Assembly (NCBI GenBank): GCA_950295325.1
Contig: OX485803.1
Location: 4,464,001 to 4,528,000, forward strand
Reading direction: 5' to 3'
DNA: 64,000 bases
Source of the DNA: Polytrichum commune
Taxonomy: Eukaryota > Streptophyta > Polytrichopsida > Polytrichales > Polytrichaceae
Both the position numbers and the translations under genes were made by a program. Positions 1 to 12,045 of the stretch are shown here, piece by piece. The notes below the pieces were generated by a model. The model was not told where the DNA came from, made no database searches, and was given only the letters and a program-made list of their open reading frames with translations. Each line of letters opens with the position of its first letter. The first letter of the stretch is position 1.

Positions 1-2249
1 TGTGCTTTGTAAGGCTTTGAAAGTTACTTTAAAAGATGACTATAAATTTGAAACTTGTATCCTCGGCGCCAAGGATATAAATATCAACATTTTTGGTCAA
101 TTTCAATTTTATTTTTCAAATTTCATTGTTTTCCCTCAAATGTGTTGTAAATGACCGTTGCATCATACCCTAAGGCTTTGGAATTGAACTAAAAAATAAC
201 CCAAAATTTGAAATTTGTATCCATGCTGTCGGTACTACAAATATCAAGATTTTGGTTATCTTAAATTTGGTACATATTTTTCGTTTAGTATTTTCAAATG
301 TTTCTATAAGGATGGGGATAGAGTTCAATTGGATGGGGTAATATGATGATTAATAAATAAAAAGTTTAACGCTTCGACATGGGTTCCTATCACAGGGGGT
401 TGTGCTTTGCTTAGGGGGCAACCACAACTATCAATGAAGGAGAAGATTTATGAAGGATAAGTATAAGAGTGGAGATTGTAAATCTTAGGATGACCGAATA
501 AGAGGCGGTGGTTTGGATAGTGATATGAGGATTTCTTAGGCCACACCTCCTAGTACCTACTTAGAAAGTGTAAATGTGGGTAAGTAGTAAAGAGAGTGTT
601 GGAGTTTTGTGGTGTACAATCTTGCTAATGAATGTAATGGTGTTGGTCCTTGGAATATTAGTATTGGGGTTGAAGGGACTCCTAACTTGATTGTGTTTAT
701 AGTATTGCTTGTCATTGTGTAACAAAACAATTCCAAAAAGTCTTGGAGAGCCGACACGTACGTATATCTTGCCTTTAATTTCCTTATTAGCAAGAAGTAT
801 CTATGGCATCAATATTAGAGTTAAGAGGACTAAGTTGTTCAACACCTCAATATCACTATTGGCTAGGGACCCACCCTCTATATTGTAATGTGGTAATCTT
901 GATCTTTATAGACTAAGTTAGGAAGCTCAAAGTAAATATAGTAAATCAATAAAGGCATAAGTGATCAATGAAAAGTTGGAGGGTTATAACACTGCAAGTA
1001 TAAGAGGATGTATCATTTAACTAGTAAAGAGATATGATTATAGGTAGATCATATTATGAGATAGTACACCTATGAATCTTGACCAACGTCAAGGGGTGGG
1101 TAATACTAGTACAACCTTCAAGGATAGTATCATTGTTAACATGGTAGTAATAAGGTCTAGGCAGTAGGGTAGCATAGACTAGAAGGGTAGCTAACATGAG
1201 TAGTAGAGAGGACTCTAGTTAACTTGCTAATGGCCTCCTTCGATTACATCACTACATAAATGCAAATTATGAAAGTAAATGTGTCATGGAGAGATGGGCA
1301 AGAAAAGCATCTATTTTTTTTGCAATTCTTAATATATATTTTAATTAAATTGGATCAATTATTGATGCTTATGCATCTACATGAAATAATCTTATATCCA
1401 TATGGATTTCAAAAATTGAATATAATTTCTATGTCTATGTGGATTGCACCTAAAACTATTCATGCTTGTTGATGTAGTAACACTACTTCCTCACCTTTGA
1501 GAGATTTTGTCACATTTGATGTCATCTTGGAACCATCAGACAATAACTACGCCCTCGTCTCATGATGGTGGCTCAATGATGAAGATGGTCTCCCTCGTTG
1601 ATGGAAGAGGAATCTATTTGGAAAGGTCTCACAAGTTTTTGATGGAGTACGTGAGTTCATCATTTGTTCCACGTTTGTTCAATTTTGAAGCCATTCAACA
1701 TATTTTTCTTCAATAATAAAATTTGATTTTAAAAAATGAAAAAAGTGATATTGCCTGCCAATTTCATAATCCTCCCATTTCATTTTGAGGCGGTCACAAA
1801 GGTTGTGGCTGCAACCCTAAACCATCACATCGCAGTAGGTCGTCGGGTTATGATTATCACAACCTACCATTTGTAGATGTCAAGGCACATGAGTTTACTC
1901 GACATATTAGTGACAAAGAGGAGGAGGAGGAAATGAAAGATGATAGGGACAATTAAGGAACTTCTATCCTAGGACATTGATTGTAATCATTACTTTGTGG
2001 ACATTAAAATGGGTGAGCAATTTCCTCTTATACTTCCATCTATGCCCAAAAATTGAAGTTTCTAAATTTTCCGCAATGCATCTATCAATTTATTCTCAAA
2101 CCTACGTGAATTCTAGAAACATAGTCTAGAGCACGTTTAATACTTGGAATGTGCTTGTATTTGTTTTCAAGAGATTGAATGTTGAATCTAATGACCGTAT
2201 TAAAAATCATTTCCAAACCCTTATGCCAAAATTGCGGTGGTTGAGTTTA
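1..2249. other. A+T-rich intergenic DNA, no gene seen
   Basis: Open frames here are all below about 80 codons, lack homology I can recognise, and are closed by many stops. I see no RNA gene, no clear terminal repeats and no retroelement protein motif. The stretch is probably old repeat-derived intergenic sequence. Confidence 0.5.
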
Positions 2250-3900
2250 GAAGTAAAGTAAGCCGTTTGTTAGGTTGATTGCACTTTGTGTTAACTACCC
2301 ACTCGTATTATTATAAACAATCACTCACCACTCACATGATAGCACTCCAAAGTTGTTTATATGGCTTTGATGGCTAGCAGTATGGCATTTAGGTATGCTT
2401 TGTGGATGTTTTGGTATCATGAGAAACATGGGCTTGTTTTTTGAATGACATGTATTGGGCTCTATGTACGTTGTTGGTATGGTTATTGGGTTTGTTAATA
2501 AGTTGAAGTTATGGTCTTTTAGGCACTCTAGTGGCAAAGTGGAGGATGGGTTGAATTTATTGTGAATTCATTTGGGTTTATTGTCCAATAGTGTTTTGCA
2601 GTGTGTGATGGTTTTCCTTAAGTTTATTGCAATTTGTGTGGATAGATAGTATGGTTTTGCAGATGTTGTGGTGGAACTCAAGTTGTTGTTTCCATGTCTT
2701 TTGTTTTTTTTTTTTTTTTCTCGCATAGGAAGTTGCCTTGTATTTTGGCTCTGATGGTTCGAGGGGGGGGGGGGGTCGACATGCATGTTTCTTCAATGCA
2801 TTGATTAAGGAGTTTATGATTTCTTGGAAGTTCTCTTGTATTTTACCCATTTGGGTATTGTGATGGTGGCAAAATGGAGGTCATTTGTGATGTTTATTGC
2901 AAGGTTGTTTGCTTCTAGGATCATTGTTTGTAGATTATATAAGTTATTAGGAGGTCATTCGTAGGTTTGTATTTTGCGGTTGTGTCCATTTAGTAATGAT
3001 GTAGTTGGGGCCTAGTTGTAGGTAGATTGGGTAGTGGTTAGAGTTTTGGTTGTGATGAATTTGTGTGTTGCACGTGAGATGGTCGTAGGTTGGGTGGTTG
3101 GTGAAGAATATGTTTGTGAAACTTGTCGAGGTGTATTTAGTGCCTCTTTGTCTTGACATGCTTTCTTGGTTGGGGACTAGTTGTAGTTTTATGTATCACT
3201 GTCATTCTTAATCTTCTAGGTTGAGGAAGACTTGGTTTTTCCACCTTGGAATGATATGTCTATGTTCAAGTCACATGCTAGTTTTATATGATGGTTAAGG
3301 TGGTCAGTTTTTAGGATTACGATTCGGTCTTGATTTCTTGAACGAGGTGTATGTTGTCTTCATGTGTAGGCACGTAAAGTTGTAGTATTGAGTGGGGATG
3401 TCATGGGCTAATTGACAATTTTGATGGCTTGTAGGCATAGAGATACGTTAGCTGGACTTTGGGATTTTAATGATGTTTTCATTAGAGTAGATGATTTTAT
3501 GGATCATTGTTAGTATGTTGCCTACGAATGGGGTGTACGGGGCATAGGGGCTTTGTCTTTGTGCAGGGTTGTTGTTGGCATTGTTGTATAGGACCTCGTA
3601 GGCTTGAAATCATTTATCTATGTATGTGGTGGATTTATGTTTCTGGAGTTTAGTTTCTTGTATCACTATTATTTGTGGTTCATTTTTGGAAGGTGCGTAA
3701 GAATCCTCGGATACATGGTAAGCTAGAACTTAAATGTCACGTGTTCCATGTAATGAGCCGTAAGATTGAGGATGTCCTTCTCATTTTAGGTCCATTATTG
3801 TGGTGGTGTGTGTTGTGTTATTTGTGGGAATGTTGTCATGGTGGTTGGTGTGTGTATAACATAGTATTCGTGAAAACATCACATTCACATGTGACTCTTT
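2250..3900. other. Strongly G+T-skewed non-coding block
   Basis: The plus strand is rich in T and G and poor in C over about 1.6 kb; many 60-base lines have only two to six C. It holds a run of T near 2,705 and 13 G at 2,763-2,775. The minus strand is correspondingly A/C-rich, which gives short low-complexity open frames with no recognisable domain. It could be a decayed retroelement, but I see no protease, reverse transcriptase or integrase motif. Confidence 0.45.
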
Positions 3901-4360
3901 TTTTTCAAGGCTGATTCATTTCTAGTCTTGTGGAGTGCACTTGAACTTTGAAAAAAATGCATTTTGAAACTAATTATGTATGGGCACCTATGCTACAAGT
4001 TTATAAAGTAAAGAAGAAGTCTTTTTTATATCATGAATATTATGTTTTGATTGCTAACTAGAGTGTTTGAAGTAACAATAAAGAACATGTGCATTATACA
4101 AGTGAATTCTTCAAAATCTTATACTATTAAAATATATGTATATGTTTGGAACTCTTTGTCATTCAAATGTGTGTCTTTTCAAATCTGAAATGCCCAACTC
4201 CGTTTACAAATTCTCAAGCATTGTCACATTTATTCAAGAGTCTTCTTTCCTCGTTATCACTTGCACATGTTACTAGCATTTTGTAAATACATCCATATGC
4301 AGTTGGCAAAAGTTGCTTCCAAAGACCAATTCAACTTAGCCTTTCTTGTATTCAAGAAAA

Positions 4361-4870
4361 CAACATTTATGACATTTTTATGTGCCATGAGAAGTTTTCA
4401 CAAATACCATGTTGCATACTTGTTGTAAGGTTGTTGTGGGTGGATAGGTTTTGTAGGCATCCAAGAAGGATTAGGCTCCGTGAATGTAGACCATGAACTA
4501 CACTAAATACTATATTAAATGTCACTATGGTAACTTTTCGGATGACAATTCTTATGAATAAGTGAACAAATATTGTCATGGATGATGGATGAGTTCATCC
4601 ATTGGCCAAAACCCTACCTTCTCTTGTCAGCAACTTGTGATGACATATTGTCATGGATGATTGAAATTTGGATGAAAAATCACTTGATAAGTCAAAGAAA
4701 TTGCAATACTGTAAATCTATAACCCCCCCCCCTCCCTTATTTATTTATTTATTTATACAAGCAGTGACAAATAATGTTGGGTTAACATGTAGTGTTGGTG
4801 ACACTACACTACGGTTTACAATTAGTATTGAGCAAGATAATTAAAACCAGTGACACTAAATATCATATTT
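4361..4870. repeat. Dispersed repeat family R1, copy 1
   Basis: Shares segments with 7,980-8,320 and 11,240-11,720. Common landmarks are the ttgtcatggatgattgaaa core, a 'gcattgtaaatcta' block, and a 3' block reading 'agtgttggtgacactaca' then 'ggtttacaattagtattgagcaa'. Ends are not defined and no terminal repeats were found. It has a 10-base C run at 4,723-4,732 and (TTTA)n after it. Confidence 0.55.
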
Positions 4871-5247
4871 AGTGTAGTTGTTCATTGCAAAACGTGGGAA
4901 ATGGGCTTATTGTTGTGATAAGCATAAAGAGTTAGAGGGGAGGTGGGTATGTAACTAAGTTAGTAGTTTGATATGTCTTGTTAGGTTAAGGAACAGTCAT
5001 ATTCATGGAGGCTCTTTGAAAGACTACCGTGATTAAATATAGAGTGTACATATTTGAAACCCAACAATGGAATTCTGGTAGCCAAGTTTAAAGTTAAACC
5101 TACATTTGTCTGTAATATATTTCCACACTTCCGTCAAATGAAATTTCCGTCAAGTGAAATGGCACGGTTCATGCAACAAATTCCCCTCCTTGCTCTTTCA
5201 ACTCGGCTTTGGCAATTCACCCAAGTACTCTTGCTCCCATGCTTTGA
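4871..5247. other. Intergenic, nothing recognised
   Basis: Short overlapping frames only; no repeat partner was identified inside the window. Confidence 0.4.
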
Positions 5248-5747
5248 GGGCCACTTCACACACGAGACTGAGAGCCCGTGACCATTACACTTCAAGCACT
5301 CTCATTGGTGGAAAAGGCAGAGCTGGTCCAAGTTTGCTTCACACTACGCTTGAGGGACCAACGGAGTATGTGAATGCAAGATGGATGTAAAGTCTACATG
5401 GGTTCCTACATGGTATCGAATGGATCATGTTTCATGGTCACTTGAATTATTTTCAAAAACCACCTCATGGAGGTAGGCCTAACACAAAACTAGGAGACCA
5501 TGACACTCCGAATGCTCACAACCGTTGATTTATTCTATTTTATCATGTTTGAGGACCCGCATGAATTAAAAATACATTGAAATAGCATTTGATTGAGGGC
5601 CTGGTCACATATGGCTGCACACTACACTTGAGGGTCGGTGACCACACTACATGATTTTGGAGGCGTGTTGGAATGACCGTTGAACACTTTCTTGTGGGCT
5701 CTCACAATTTCATGGTCACGGCTCTTGGCTCGTGTCTGAAGTGGCCC
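5248..5747 (+). mobile_element. 500-bp MITE with terminal inverted repeats, copy 1
   Basis: The ends are imperfect inverted repeats: GGGCCACTTCACACACGAG at the left against the complement of CTCGTGTCTGAAGTGGCCC at the right, continuing inward through GTGACCA/TGGTCACGG. The whole 500 bp matches 9,154-9,653 in inverted orientation. No transposase is encoded, so it is non-autonomous. The flanks here (TGA left, CGA right) could be a decayed 3-bp target duplication; copy 2 has a clean TTA, which suggests a PIF/Harbinger-type mover. Confidence 0.8.
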
Positions 5748-7979
5748 CGAGTCTCATGAGACCGTGACCGATGGTTATATTTAAAGTTTGAATTCTCCAA
5801 GCTCACAACAAAAGAGAGAATGATCCAGTACATGGCCCTAGCATTGTGGGCATTTCCCATGCCAACAATAGTTTTGGGCTTTTGGACCTGATTAGGTATC
5901 GTTACTGATACACTCTCAAACTCACCTTTAAACTAACTCACTTGGAGTTTAAATCCATAGATTTTTTATTTTATGAATATTTATAATATATTAATACATC
6001 GTAATTGTTAACTTCATGAGATAACTCCCAGTTTGATTTGACAATCAATATATAATTGTTTGTGGAGTCTTAGTAATCTTAAGTTGGGGGCCTAGGTTTG
6101 GTGGGGCCAACATCTGACCCCCCATATTTGGGCATCCCACAAGCAATATTTTAGTTCTTATTCAAGGGCCAAAGCATGGTATAGTGAACAATAGTTGTAC
6201 CTTGTCAGTTTAGAGGCGCAAATAGCCACATTTCTTACTTATAAAACAGAAAACAATTGGAATGATTTATATTGAAGTTATTGATAAGAGAGGTCATGAT
6301 GTTTTCATAAATATGTTTTGCAAATTATGTGATTTACATCCATAGATGCATATTTCAAAGTCGTTAGAATTTGCCTCCGTAATTTCTGGTTTTGGGAAAG
6401 TGAGGGTGAAGTAGACCTTAAGAAAATGCATTTTTCTTCAAACTACGTGGCGCGCTGACATACAATACTATCTTGCCAAATACTTTAACTATACACACAA
6501 GTCATAACAATTTTTGAGATGAAGTGGGTTTTAGCTCAAAACCACCGCCTAATTTAGGGTTTACTTCGTATGTATCTCCATCATACTAATGAGGCACAAA
6601 TTTTGTATTATGTATGGTTCAAACCCATAGGAGGGCTCCATGGTTTTGAAATGACATTTTGAATATAATTGAGCCTACTTACTATGTATACTATGTATGA
6701 AAATTGTATCACAGTGGAAGGGCAAACCACTTTCCTTGGTCACTTTACCATGCTTTGGCCCTCAAATTAAGACTGAACATGTAACGGGCATGGAAGGAAT
6801 TTCATGGTTCATGAGGTCATGGGCTTTAATCAAGATTCTACTAGCATGTTGAACCCAAAATGATTTAATATTCCCAAATCGTCATGTTGGCATGACAATA
6901 ACATAGCGAGACTTGATTTAGCCAGCAAACATAACATTACTCAACCCTTGGAATATGACAATCATATGCTTGGAAAGTTAAATCTCTTGCTCAAATTTTT
7001 GAGCATCTTAATGTTATATTCCAAGGGCCCACTGAACAAACAATGGGCGTTGAGTATTGTTATGAACATGTGTTATTTGTTGAAGAATGTTATACAACTG
7101 GGAGTAATACCCACGACCATATAAAGTTACTCATCATGTTAATGTTGCACCCTTGCTTATTTGAGCAATAAACTTTTGATATCAACAAATTATGATACTC
7201 TAGAGTCCAATGGTTGCAAAACAAAGCACTATGATAAACCGATAGAATACATGTACACTAAAGAGTCCTATTACCGTGGGCCAAAATAATTTCCTAGAGC
7301 CCATGCTAACTGCCACAATGAGGCTACATTAAATTCAACCCACGCTCATTTTCTAGTGTAAAATTAACATGACCACAATAATTATCTTCCCATCAAATCA
7401 ATGTGGGTGAAACTACTTTGATTTTCGATACTTTTGATGTAAGATGTCGGCCGAAAGTCTCAAAGGAAGATTGAGGGGAAGAACATGGTCGTGAACCCAT
7501 GTTAATTCCACCATGACTAGAGAACTAGAGTGGCCAACGCTAAATTTCCACCCACAAAAATAAGACTATTCAATGTAGTGTTGGACCAAATATGGGCCAT
7601 GATAACGTGTACCCAAGCACAATTGGACCATGCATATCATGTGAACTCGATAATCATGACCTTCCCACATCCAATTGTTAACGAGAGCTACAATACTTTG
7701 GATGAGTATATTATTTAAACGATTCACCGTGAGAATAATGGGGGCATATCGCCCCAGGTGATTCTTGGTCCCACATAGCATAAGGGCTACTATGAGCAAT
7801 GTTATCATAATAAGGCCACATCCATATACAATGTAAGACATGGTGGTGATGGTATTGAGGTCGTCATCCCACCGTTCTCCACTGTTCCTTATCATTCCTC
7901 AGAATGTGGGGGAGCGATGTGTCATGTACGAATGCAAAGAGATGGAACGGCATGGGGCCATACTACACAAAACATTGTA
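5748..7979. other. Intergenic, nothing coding recognised
   Basis: No gene. Around 6,926-7,065 there is an imperfect inverted repeat (CATAACATTACTCAA against TTGAGTATTGTTATG, with CCTTGGAATAT against ATATTCCAAGG inside), perhaps an old foldback element. The 109-codon minus-strand frame at 7,566-7,895 has no family resemblance and overlaps frames on the other strand; I treat it as chance. Confidence 0.45.
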
Positions 7980-8320
7980 TTTAGTGTCATATGATATTCT
8001 ATGTCAACGTAGTAAGATTTCTAAAGACAACTCTTACGAATATGGTAACAAGTATTGTCATCTCAGTTGACTCTTACCGAACAAAAGTATGGTACATTTC
8101 GCATCCTACCATCTCTGTAACGAATGGTTAAAATTTGGGAAAATGTAATCAGTAAGTGGCGGTTCTTGCCGCATTGTAAATCTACAATGCCCAAATTTTC
8201 GTACAAGGAATGAGAAATAATGTTAGGTTTACATTTAGTGTTGGTGGCACTACATGGGTGGTTTACAATTAGTAATGAGCAAGACACAATAGAATTGGTG
8301 ATACTAATTACAATATTTAT
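7980..8320. repeat. Dispersed repeat family R1, copy 2
   Basis: Matches 4,361-4,870 and 11,240-11,720 over the blocks 'gcattgtaaatctacaatgcc', 'agtgttggtggcactacatgg' (with small differences) and 'ggtttacaattagtaatgagcaagacacaatagaattggtgat'. This copy lacks the Stowaway insertion seen in copy 3 and so shows the unoccupied site. Confidence 0.6.
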
Positions 8321-9150
8321 ACCCCCTCTCCATTCTCCACCATCAACATTATCTAGTGCCAAGCTTAGTTGGCAAATGACGTGGCATGGTTTAAAAGTGG
8401 AGGTTTTAAGCCTCGAGCACTGACCCTCCCATCGGTACCTAGACATCAGGCAAGAATATAGCACTTCTAAAAGTGTTGCCTCCCGCCCTTGTGATTAGTT
8501 GCTTTTTAGTCTCATCTACAAGAGCACGAGGAGCTTCATTAACAAAAACCGATGGTAAGATAGATGAGTAATAAGGGATTTGGGGATGGGACAAAAACTA
8601 TCCAACATTCGTTGCTTGGTAGGATAAAACCATGAACATGTGTGAAAGCCATTTAACTAAAACCTACTAAACAAATCTCCAGAGCAAGTTCTCGTAGGTG
8701 CATTGGGATAGCCAGATGCCTCCCCTGTAACCGAGGGAGCTTTACCTGGTTTTTAGAAAAGACTTTGGTTATTAGGTAAAGTCGGGTGGGGAGGGGGCAT
8801 TAGTGTAGTAGCTTATATACCACTTATATTGGCTCGGTTAACTTAACTCGACTTAGTGGGTCCTAAGGGACATCCGAATTAGGGTTGCCACACACCACAG
8901 AGGGTCCTTTGGCATGATAATCAAGTGAAGCTGTTAAGTTCAAGTTATGAAGCATGTTGGAACTTTATGTTGGAAGGTGTAGGGTCACAATGGTAAGATC
9001 CACTTATTTATTATAATAGTAGGACTGTCCTCGGACCCTCTCAGTTGCTGAAATGCCCTTGCCTTTCACCTGGATTTACCTTACCCGGCACACCAGCTAT
9101 CTTCATCACTTTATAACCTGGGCAGGTTGCAGGCTGCTTTCTGGAAGTAC
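8321..9150. other. Intergenic, nothing recognised
   Basis: No long frame, no inverted termini and no repeat partner seen in this window. Confidence 0.4.
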
Positions 9151-9153
9151 TTA

Positions 9154-9653
9154 GGCCCACTTCCCACACGAGCCAAGAGCCGTGACCATGAAATTGTGAG
9201 AGCCCACAAGAAAGTGTCCAAAGGCCGTCCCAACACACCCCCCAACATCATGTAGTGTGGTCACCGACCCTCAAGTGTATTGTGCAGTCATATGTGACCG
9301 GGCCCTCAACCACATGATGTTTCAATTTATTTCTATTCTTGCGGGTCCTCAAACATGGTAAAATAGAATAAATCAACGGGTGTGAGCGTTTGGAGTGCCA
9401 TGGTCTCCTGGTTTTGCGTCGGGCTTACCTCCAAGAGGTGGTTTTTGAAAATAGTTCAAGTGACCATGAGACATGATCCATTCGATACCATGTAGGAACC
9501 CATGTAGACTTTACATCCATCTTGCATTCACATACTCCGTTGGTCCCTCAAGCGTGGTGTGAAGTGAACTTGGACCGGCTCCACCTTTTCCACCTATGAG
9601 AGTGCTTGAAGTGTAATGGTCACAGACTCTCAGTCTCGTGTGTGATATGGCCC
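9154..9653 (-). mobile_element. 500-bp MITE with terminal inverted repeats, copy 2 (inverted)
   Basis: Same family and same length as 5,248-5,747, in opposite orientation. It is flanked by TTA at 9,151-9,153 and 9,654-9,656, a 3-bp target duplication typical of PIF/Harbinger elements. The ends read GGCCCACTTCC and GATATGGCCC. It has no coding capacity. Confidence 0.85.
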
Positions 9654-9671
9654 TTAGGGTTAGTTTCTATG

Positions 9672-9763
9672 TTAGCTGCTCGCCCACCAAATTCTAGAGG
9701 AAATATAGATTGCACCTAGTGGAATCTATATTTCCGCTAGAATCTAGTGGGCGAGTGGCCTAA
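9672..9763. mobile_element. Small foldback (hairpin) element, about 92 bp
   Basis: The left arm TTAGCTGCTCGCCCACC continues through ATTCTAGAGGAAATATAGATT, and the right arm returns as its complement with a few mismatches, ending GTGGGCGAGTGGCCTAA. Almost all of the 92 bases can pair. It lies 19 bp from the end of the 9.2-kb MITE. Its size and shape fit a very short MITE; no clear target duplication. Confidence 0.6.
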
Positions 9764-9808
9764 ATGCACATTTCACAAACCCAAAATTAGTGTTAGCTAC
9801 AATTCACT

Positions 9809-9833
9809 ATTTATTTATTTATTTATTTATTTT
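9809..9833. repeat. (TTTA)n microsatellite
   Basis: About six tandem copies of TTTA. Confidence 0.85.
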
Positions 9834-10699
9834 TCATTCCTCTTCATGCGCCAAAACACCATAAAGTCCAACCCGGTATCACTCAAAGCATCCATTACGC
9901 TAAATAGGTCACGTGCGTGTTTGTCTGAGGTAAATGCACCTAATATGGCCACTTTTAACTCATCGATGTATGTAGAAGTTTGATAACAAAATAAAAACTA
10001 CATGAATGCACTGGCAAATCCAAATGAAAAAAAGAGATATGAACTTTCTGATTTGAAATCAAGGTAAAACATCTCTAAATGCTTAAAGTCCAACTCATAG
10101 ATATCATGCAATGCTTTTCTTTCAAATATGTACATTTGACCTTGAATATGAGGATTTTTTTTTACAATATTGTAACATTCAAGTATTGACAATGAGGAGT
10201 TCACCTGCTTGAGACTACGTCGTTTATGGAATTCAATGCTATGCACATTGTTTGTGAAGGGCCTAAATTAGATGTCTAGGGGTTTCAAACTATCGCATTC
10301 GCGAATTGTCAATATGATACTATTCATCATCATAAGTAAATTCTAAATGGAAATTTATTTACATATGACATTTAACGTAGCCCATTGGAATACTTGAGAT
10401 AAATGTTTTTTTGTTTTGTTTTAGTATGTCAAAGGAAGATATTCTTGAGCATACTAATGTCCAGTGTCGTATGCTTAGTCAAATTGCAGACCATTATGTA
10501 ACATAGGCATACACATCATAACATCGATGAACATACTCGTGTCAAGATATTAGTACACACACTTGAATGTCAAGTGAAATGAGGCGACACTTATTATGAA
10601 GTTGTTGACGATTAGTGAACCTAGCATACGCCTCAAAATAGGGTAAGTGATACTAATACACATGTGACACTACATACCATAAATGGTTTAGAAGGGTTA

Positions 10700-11235
10700 T
10701 GGAAGATTGATGGCAATTTTGTTTTCGATACCATTCAGGTATGTATACTGTGCAAGAGCCTTCACACCATGTAAATTCACCATGGTATCAACTTGGTTCA
10801 AATTGGGATAGACCCAAATAATAACTCATGTGTAAAAGATTCTCTCACTTTGAAGTATTCGTTGAATATGAATACATGTCAGGTATTACAATTTTGATAC
10901 CCACAAGTAGGTACTTTGTTACATTTATTCATTCAATTATCAATACCATGCATTCACCTACACACTGGACCAACATTAATATTGACCAATGTCAATCTAA
11001 TATTCCCTTTATGACATCATTCAAAATCTGCAATGAGGATTTCACATTTTTAGTTACCAATAGGGTGTGGATATTTGACGGTATTTGTGTTGTCAATGCC
11101 ACTCAAGTCTATATACCATGCACGAACCTTCACACCTCGATGACATCACACTAGTTTCAACATGGTTTAGAATGGTATTGACCCAAATAGTAACTCGGGT
11201 ATGCAAAGATTCTCTCACCTTGAGATGCCCACGAC
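10700..11235 (+). repeat. Dispersed repeat family R2, two degenerate tandem copies
   Basis: Two related blocks, about 10,700-10,880 and 11,060-11,235, share 'accttcacac', 'ggtattgaccc aaata.taact' and 'aaagattctctcac.ttga'. A third relative lies at 46,088-46,290. No coding capacity or termini recognised. Confidence 0.5.
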
Positions 11236-11239
11236 ATTT

Positions 11240-11720
11240 GATATCATATTATAATCTTTGGTGTCATATGGTGCTTTATGCCTTCATGGTAACCTTCCGA
11301 ATGACACTTACTTATGGATATGCTTACACGTACTGTCACGGATGACTGAAAGTTGGATGCAATCCATGACTGAAACAAATGTTTGGTATATATTGCATTC
11401 CAACATTTTTGTAATGAAATATTGTCATGGATGGTGCAATATTGGATGAAAATCCTCTTATCAATTACGACATTGTAAACTCATGATGCCAATTTGTAAC
11501 AAGGATCGATGTATAATACTATTAGGTTAACAATTAGTGTTGGTGACACTACACGGACGGTTTACAGAGAGTACTCCCACCATCCCAAAATTATTGTCCT
11601 ACTCCATGGAGTTTAATATCCCAAAATGTTTTTGGAATATTAAACTCTGGGGAGTAGGACAACAATTTTGGGACGGAGAGAGTATTGAGCAACACAAATA
11701 GAATTGGTGATGCCAAACAC
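11240..11720 (+). repeat. Dispersed repeat family R1, copy 3 (interrupted)
   Basis: Contains the R1 landmarks (tgtcatggatg, 'acattgtaaactcatgatgcc', 'agtgttggtgacactaca'), but between 'gtttacagagag' and 'ttgagcaa' it is split by the Stowaway-type MITE at 11,574-11,682. Confidence 0.6.
11574..11682. mobile_element. Stowaway-type (Tc1/mariner) MITE, 109 bp
   Basis: The termini are CTCCCACCATCCCAAAAT at the left and ATTTTGGGACGGAGAGAG at the right, the hallmark of Stowaway MITEs. It is flanked by TA on both sides (11,572-11,573 and 11,683-11,684). Internal arms (GGAGTTTAATATCCCAAAA with TTTGGAATATTAAACTC) let the whole element fold into one hairpin. It has no coding capacity and would depend on a mariner-like transposase. 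Confidence 0.92.
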
Positions 11721-12045
11721 AATAACTTATTCACAGGTGGATTCTTTTATATTCTTGATGTTGATTATTGATGCTTTGCATTCATCTGACTCCTATGTAC
11801 CAGACCAACATTAATATTAAGTATATTGTTAACCAGAAGTTGCTTATCTCACTCAATCAGATGGCAGCTTTGAGCAGGAAGAAAGTGCTTTGAAGTTTGT
11901 GCGGCAGTCATGAGGAAAATGATAAGTAAATTAATTCCTTCAACATTAAAACCTGATTGAGTCATGCTAGTGTATGAGGATATTTTTGGGCTTACTGGGT
12001 CAATATCCTGGTGACTCCAAGTCCCAACTGGTTAGTACATGTCGT
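11721..12045. other. Intergenic, nothing recognised
   Basis: No gene or repeat partner seen. Confidence 0.35.

Noticed and set aside
7566-7895. 109-codon minus-strand gene with hydrophobic stretches
   Set aside because: No family resemblance, overlapping frames on the other strand, in repeat-derived DNA.
5248-9653. Long terminal repeats of a retrotransposon
   Set aside because: The two 500-bp copies are inverted, each has its own inverted termini, and nothing retroviral lies between them.
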